DNA of 64,000 nt, taken from Bin5 sp022827195 (GTDB taxonomy: Bacteria > Chloroflexota > Anaerolineae > Caldilineales > Caldilineaceae). The stretch spans positions 2,852,001 to 2,916,000 of the forward strand of contig OZ242331.1 of the NCBI GenBank assembly GCA_965208275.1, in the 5' to 3' direction. Position 1 is the first letter of the stretch. Each line of letters opens with the position of its first letter. Of this stretch, positions 59,866-64,000 are shown piece by piece. The translations under genes were made by a program, and so were the position numbers. The notes below the pieces were generated by a model that did no database searches, was not told the origin of the DNA, and saw only the letters and a list, made by a program, of their open reading frames with translations.

Positions 59866-60867
59866 ATGACCGACTATCAAGCCGCGCAGGAGATGGCTGA
59901 ACTGCCCGAGCCGGAGCAGCTTCTCGCGCTCTACCGGCAGTTGATCACGATTCGCTACACCGAGGAACAGCTGGCCCGCTCGCATCAGATGGGGTTGGTC
60001 CACGGCGCTTGCCATACCTACGTGGGGGAGGAGGCGATCGCCGCGGGTGTATGTGCCCACCTTCGACCCGAGGATGCTGTTTTCAGCACGCACCGGGGCC
60101 ACGGACACGCGCTGGCCAAGGGCGTCAGCCCGCGCGAGGTTGTGGCCGAGCTCTTCGGGCGCGCCACCGGCTGTTCGCAGGGGCGCGGAGGCAGCATGCA
60201 CCTCTTCAAGCCGGAGGTCGGCATGATGGGCACGAGCGGCATCGTCGGCCCTTGCATACTGCAGGCGACCGGCGCCGGCTACTCATTCAAACTGCTCAAG
60301 AAAGACAACGTCGGGGTCGCATTTTTTGGCGACGGCGCGGTCAACAACGGCGCGTTCCACGAGGGGCTGAACCTGGCCAGCATCTGGAAGCTGCCGGTCC
60401 TCTTCGTCTGTGAAAACAACCTCTATGCCACAGAGGTGCCCTTTGCATACGCTGCCGGAAATCCCCACGTCGGCAACCGCGGCCCGGCCTATGGCATGGA
60501 GAGCGTTACTGTCGACGGTAACGATGTTCTGGCGGTCTTCGACGCGGCGGGCGCGGCTGTAGAGCGGGCCCGGTCCGGAGAGGGGCCGACCTTGATCGAG
60601 TGTAAGACTTACCGCACGCGCGCCCACTCCGAGGGCATGCGCGACGCCGGCTACCGCACGCAGGAAGAGGTGGACGCGTGGAAGGCGCGCGACCCGATCA
60701 CGCACTACCGGAAGTGGCTGCTCGACAACGAGGAGGCCGGCCCCGAGACGCTCTCGGCCATCGAGGCCGAGATCAAAGAGGTTGTGGCGGAGGCGGCGGA
60801 GTTCGCTCGCAACAGCCCGTGGCCCGAGCCGGAAACGGTCAGTGAACACATCTTCAATCAGGGGTGA
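59866..60867 (+). CDS. TPP-dependent dehydrogenase E1 alpha subunit (cluster B)
   Basis: 333 residues, ATG after AAGAGGAGTC. Landmarks are RGHGHALAKGVSPREVVAEL, QGRGGSMHLFKPEVG, and the TPP motif GDGAVNNGAFHEGLNLASIW. It overlaps the beta subunit start by one base, so both are made together. It is clearly related to the cluster A alpha subunit but diverged, and codon use is far more GC-rich. Substrate is either acetoin-like or a 2-oxo acid from the upstream dehydratase/dehydrogenase steps. Confidence 0.9.
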   Translation: MTDYQAAQEMAELPEPEQLLALYRQLITIRYTEEQLARSHQMGLVHGACHTYVGEEAIAAGVCAHLRPEDAVFSTHRGHGHALAKGVSPREVVAELFGRATGCSQGRGGSMHLFKPEVGMMGTSGIVGPCILQATGAGYSFKLLKKDNVGVAFFGDGAVNNGAFHEGLNLASIWKLPVLFVCENNLYATEVPFAYAAGNPHVGNRGPAYGMESVTVDGNDVLAVFDAAGAAVERARSGEGPTLIECKTYRTRAHSEGMRDAGYRTQEEVDAWKARDPITHYRKWLLDNEEAGPETLSAIEAEIKEVVAEAAEFARNSPWPEPETVSEHIFNQG

Positions 60868-61850
60868 TGGCAATGCGCCAATTGACCTACGTCGAAGCCA
60901 CTTTGGAGGCCTTGGACAGCGCCATGGCCCGTGACCCGTCGATATTTGTCGTCGGCGAAGGGATCGGTGAACGGGGCGGGAACTTTAATACGACGACAGG
61001 ACTCTTTGCCAAGTACGGGCCGGAGCGGCTGTGCGATACGCCGATCAGTGAACGCGGCTTCGTCGGCATGTGCGCCGGCGCGGCGATGACCGGCACGCGA
61101 CCGATCGTCGACTTCATGTTCATTGACTTTATCCTCGACGCCTTCGGCGAGCTGGTCAACCAGATCGCCAAGATGCAGTACATGAGCAGCGGCCGGATCA
61201 AGATGCCGATCGTCCTGCGCGGCTCGATTGGGATCGGCCATTCGGCCGCGACCCACCACTCGGGCAGCTACTATCCCATCTTTGCCCATATTCCCGGATT
61301 CCGCGTCGTGGTACCCGCGATACCGAGCGACGCCAAAGGGCTGTTCGCAACCGCGCTTAAGGGCGATGACCCGGTACTCTTTCTCGAACACAAGTCGCTG
61401 CTCTTCAACCGGGGTGAAGTGCCCGAGGGCGATTACGAAATCCCGTTTGGAAAGGCCCGCATCGCGCGCGAAGGCGCCGACTGCACGGCCGTTGCTATCG
61501 GTTCGATGGTGGACAGGACCCTTGCCGAGTGCGAAAAGCTGACCGAGGAGGGTATATCCGTCGAGGTCATCGATCCTCGCACGATCGCGCCGTTGGACAT
61601 GGAGACGATTTCCGAGTCCGTCCGGAAGACCGGCCGCCTGTTGATTGTGGACGAGACCTTTCAGCCGTGCGGCGTTGGCGCGGAGATCGCGGCCCAGGTC
61701 ATAGACGCCGGATTTGACGACCTGGACGCGCCGATCCGGCGCCTCAACGGCGCGCACGTGCCGACACCGTACAGCCCGCCCCTGGAGCACTCCATCACGC
61801 CGCAGCCAAACGAGATCGAACAGAGCATTCGCGATCTGCTCGCAGAATGA
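60867..61850 (+). CDS. TPP-dependent dehydrogenase E1 beta subunit (cluster B)
   Basis: 327 residues from the ATG at 60867 (TGATG overlap with the alpha stop); ATG at 60873 is an alternative. Landmarks are VVGEGIGERGGN, TPISERGFVGMCAGAAM, FMFIDFILDAFGELVNQIAKM, and the C-terminal VEVIDPRTIAPLDMETISESV. It forms the E1 heterotetramer with the alpha subunit. The E2 gene follows 15 bases later. Confidence 0.9.
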   Translation: MAMRQLTYVEATLEALDSAMARDPSIFVVGEGIGERGGNFNTTTGLFAKYGPERLCDTPISERGFVGMCAGAAMTGTRPIVDFMFIDFILDAFGELVNQIAKMQYMSSGRIKMPIVLRGSIGIGHSAATHHSGSYYPIFAHIPGFRVVVPAIPSDAKGLFATALKGDDPVLFLEHKSLLFNRGEVPEGDYEIPFGKARIAREGADCTAVAIGSMVDRTLAECEKLTEEGISVEVIDPRTIAPLDMETISESVRKTGRLLIVDETFQPCGVGAEIAAQVIDAGFDDLDAPIRRLNGAHVPTPYSPPLEHSITPQPNEIEQSIRDLLAE

Positions 61851-61865
61851 CCGAAGGGAAGTCAG

Positions 61866-63236
61866 ATGGCCTATGAAGTGACCATGCCGCGCCTGGGATG
61901 GACGATGGAGGAGGGCATCTTTGGCGAGTGGCTGAAACAGGATGGAGACGACATCCAGCCGGGTGATCTGCTCTTCACCGTGGAGGGCGACAAGGCCACG
62001 CAGGAGGTCGAAGTCTTCGAGGGCGGCATTCTGCGGCTGCCGCCCAACGCGCCCGCTTCCGGGGACGTGATTCCCGTTGGCGCTCTGCTTGCTTACATCG
62101 TCCAGGCAGGGGAATCGATGCCGGAGCAGATCGAGCAGACGGCCGAGCCGGTCGCGCGCGGCGACCACCAGCCGTCAGCCGCGGGTCAGCCGGCGGTCAC
62201 ACAGGCAGCTTCGACCGGCCTCCCTGAATCGGAACCGCGCGAAAGGCCGCGGATCAGCCCGCGCGCACGCCGCGTCGCCGGTGAATTGGGCGTGGATTGG
62301 ACGGTATTGACGGGCAGCGGGAGCACCGGAAGGATCATCGAGCGGGACGTGCGCGCGGCCGCCGAGATCCGAGAGAAGGAGACTGTCATTGATGCCTCGC
62401 CGGTAGCGCGAAGGATGGCCGCGGAGGCGGGGATTGACTTGGAAACGCTGGCGGCGGGCAGGCCGGGTAGGCGAATTCAGCGAGAGGACGTAGAGGGAGC
62501 GATTGCGGCAGGGCTGCAGCCTGTCCAGGAGGCCGGCGCAGCGGCGACAGAGCTCGCGCCGCACACCCGAATCCGCCAAATCACAGCCCAGAGAATGGCC
62601 GAAAGCGCCCGCACGACCGCGCCGGTCACGCTCACGACCGAGGCGGACGCCACCGAGCTGATGGCGCTTCGGCAGCAACTGAAGGAAAGCTACGCGCGCC
62701 GCGGGCTGGCCGTTCCCAGTCTCAATGACATCTATCTGAAGCTGACGGCCGCGGCGCTGCTGGAACATCCCGCGCTCAACGCCAGTTGGAGCGACGAAGG
62801 GCTTCTGCTGCACCGCGATGTCCATATCGCCTTCGCGGTCGACACGGAAGAGGGACTGTTTGCGCCGGTGCTGCGCGACGCGGCAGGCAAGTCGCTGCGG
62901 CAGATTGCAGCGGAGTCGAAGGAACTGATTGAAGGCGCGCGTCAGCAGCGCCTCGGGCATGAAGCGATGCAGGGCGGAACTTTTACCATCACCAATCTTG
63001 GTATGTATGGCATCGACGCCTTTACGCCGATCATAAACCTGCCGCAGGCCGCCATCCTGGGGATCGGACGCGTCGTCTGCAAACCTGCCGTCCACAACGG
63101 CGAGGTTGCCGCCCGCCAGATGGTCGCGCTCAGCCTGACATTTGATCATCGCGTCGTAGACGGCGGCCCGGCCGCGCGTTTCCTCAACTCTGTGCGCGAA
63201 TACGTCACCGAGCCGGTCCTCTGGCTCACTGGCTGA
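61866..63236 (+). CDS. Dihydrolipoamide acyltransferase E2 with two subunit-binding domains (cluster B)
   Basis: 456 residues, ATG after GAAGGGAAG. A lipoyl domain (about 1-80) has Lys43 in GDKATQEVEV. Two peripheral subunit-binding domains follow: 129-165 (ISPRARRVAGELGVDW...GSTGRIIERDV) and 177-213 (ASPVARRMAAEAGIDL...PGRRIQREDV). The catalytic domain (about 225-456) ends with His428 and Asp432 in TFDHRVVDGG. Most acyltransferases have one binding domain, so this one could hold E1 and E3 at separate sites or gain binding capacity. No E3 or AcoX gene follows in the window. Confidence 0.9.
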   Translation: MAYEVTMPRLGWTMEEGIFGEWLKQDGDDIQPGDLLFTVEGDKATQEVEVFEGGILRLPPNAPASGDVIPVGALLAYIVQAGESMPEQIEQTAEPVARGDHQPSAAGQPAVTQAASTGLPESEPRERPRISPRARRVAGELGVDWTVLTGSGSTGRIIERDVRAAAEIREKETVIDASPVARRMAAEAGIDLETLAAGRPGRRIQREDVEGAIAAGLQPVQEAGAAATELAPHTRIRQITAQRMAESARTTAPVTLTTEADATELMALRQQLKESYARRGLAVPSLNDIYLKLTAAALLEHPALNASWSDEGLLLHRDVHIAFAVDTEEGLFAPVLRDAAGKSLRQIAAESKELIEGARQQRLGHEAMQGGTFTITNLGMYGIDAFTPIINLPQAAILGIGRVVCKPAVHNGEVAARQMVALSLTFDHRVVDGGPAARFLNSVREYVTEPVLWLTG

Positions 63237-63684
63237 AGGACTCCCACGCGGCCGTTGGTTGGGTTGCGCACGCTCTCCTGATACCCTTCTGAATCGTCGT
63301 GGCCACTGCCATTCGCGCCTGATTGTCGGTGGCGACGGATGACGCCCCAAATAGATCGGCTCCGAGCGGTTACCCTCGTTCAAGCCGACCGCGCAATATG
63401 ATGGAAAACGTCGAGAACGTCCAAGGAGAATCTAGCGAGCCCAAGAATTGACAATAATACTGATTTCCATAGGATTATTGGGAGCCTTTTTCAGGCCAAA
63501 TCCAAATGTTTTCACTCTCGATTTCACGGAGGGGAGATCCAAGTTCAAACGTTAGCGCTATCGATTCTCGCAGGTGTATCGACGACCATTGAGCCGTTTC
63601 CCATTCACGCAATCGGCACGAGCGCGTCACCTGTTACCCTGTGCCGTTGCACAGGGGTTTCTGCATAAGAACGGGGGAAAATAT
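63237..63684. other. Gap before the last enolase-family gene
   Basis: About 450 bp without a supported gene. Composition drops in GC after 63420, as expected for an upstream regulatory region of the next gene. No strong inverted repeat or recognisable promoter could be assigned. Confidence 0.4.
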
Positions 63685-64000
63685 GAAAATCAAGGAAATT
63701 CGCGCGTTTGAGATTGCAACCGAACCTCAACCAAAGACGGTGCCGCGCGAGCCGAGCCGGGCGCAGACGATCCATATGAACCGCCCGACGGGGCGCTACG
63801 AACGGTTCCCCAATGGAGTGGGGCACGTTTCGTTTGCACCTTGGAAGCGTCCTGCCGTGCTTGTCACCGCGGAAGACGGCACGCAGGGCTTTGGTCTCTC
63901 GCTCTACGGGCCGCCGGTCACGCGCATCATCAACGAGCATCTCGGCCCCAATCTGATCGGCGAAAGTGCGATTGCCACTGAGAAGCTGTGGGACATGATG
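63685..64000 (+). CDS. Enolase-superfamily enzyme, N-terminal part (runs off the window)
   Basis: 105 residues from the ATG at 63685 (after GGGGGAAAAT), open to the window end. The start KIKEIRAFEIATEPQPKTVP and the strand VLVTAEDGTQGFGLSLYGPP with NEHLGPNLIGESA are the N-terminal capping domain of mandelate racemase/muconate lactonising enzymes. The catalytic barrel lies outside the window, so subgroup and substrate cannot be given. It is a second, different member beside the one at 55716-56930. Confidence 0.75.

Noticed and set aside
60858..62168. 436-codon minus-strand ORF over E1 beta and E2
   Set aside because: Antisense shadow in high-GC coding DNA.
1..64000. CRISPR arrays, rRNA and tRNA genes
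   Set aside because: I scanned for regularly spaced short repeats and for tRNA- or rRNA-like blocks and found none that I could support.

Overview
The window most likely comes from a Chloroflexota genome (Caldilineales/Anaerolineae type). Solute-binding proteins carry a Tat signal fused to a lipobox, sugar-type ABC importers lack a local ATPase gene, SH3b and low-complexity lipoproteins are frequent, there is a very large alpha-2-macroglobulin lipoprotein, and acetoin-dehydrogenase-type TPP modules sit with racemase/dehydrogenase genes. This is inference from gene content; no rRNA, tRNA or CRISPR array was seen. Base composition is uneven: about 1-9.5 kb and 40-64 kb are GC-rich, while about 9.7-39.7 kb is visibly lower in GC and dense in insertion-sequence debris, so the middle looks like an accessory or acquired block.

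Layout. 0-3 kb: the start of a PIG-L deacetylase, a 7Fe-type ferredoxin and small unknown ORFs. 3.3-9.5 kb: a 2078-residue alpha-2-macroglobulin lipoprotein with an intact CxEQ thioester motif. 9.6-12.6 kb: two secreted proteins sharing an unrecognised repeated domain, separated by IS3-family debris and a 126-bp MITE-like mini-element. 12.6-16.6 kb: a hybrid histidine kinase, an odd sigma-like/receiver regulator, an orphan truncated HigA and a truncated DUF5615 gene. 17.2-30.7 kb (catabolic cluster A, first part): ABC importer, CRTAC1/UnbV lipoprotein, amidohydrolase, Rieske protein, two MDR dehydrogenases, then three decayed genes (Gfo/Idh/MocA, SDR, aldo/keto reductase). 31-37.8 kb: acoA-acoB-acoC-acoX followed by an lpd (E3) gene destroyed by two insertion sequences. 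39-50.9 kb: SH3b proteins, an ABC exporter, a broken HEPN-MNT pair, an orphan amino-acid-type binding protein, small lipoproteins and decayed transposases. 50.9-64 kb (cluster B): hydroxyacid dehydrogenase, a second complete ABC importer, enolase-superfamily enzyme, second hydroxyacid dehydrogenase, SDR, and a second E1alpha-E1beta-E2 module.

The two clusters have parallel logic: an imported small carbohydrate-like or hydroxyacid substrate, dehydratase/dehydrogenase steps, then a TPP- and lipoyl-dependent complex that would yield an acyl-CoA. Neither module keeps a working E3 gene in the window, so both would need a dihydrolipoamide dehydrogenase encoded elsewhere. Regulation is suggested by a 69-bp repeat standing upstream of two catabolic transcription units, an alternating GTTTAC/GTAAAC operator-like array, and hairpins just after both binding-protein genes.

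The most notable items are the doubly interrupted lpd gene with a reconstructable target-site duplication, a graded series of IS3 derivatives from intact element to MITE, a new-looking repeated lipoprotein domain, a decayed copy of the macroglobulin 3' end 37 kb away, an SDR with its catalytic lysine replaced by methionine, and an E2 with two subunit-binding domains.
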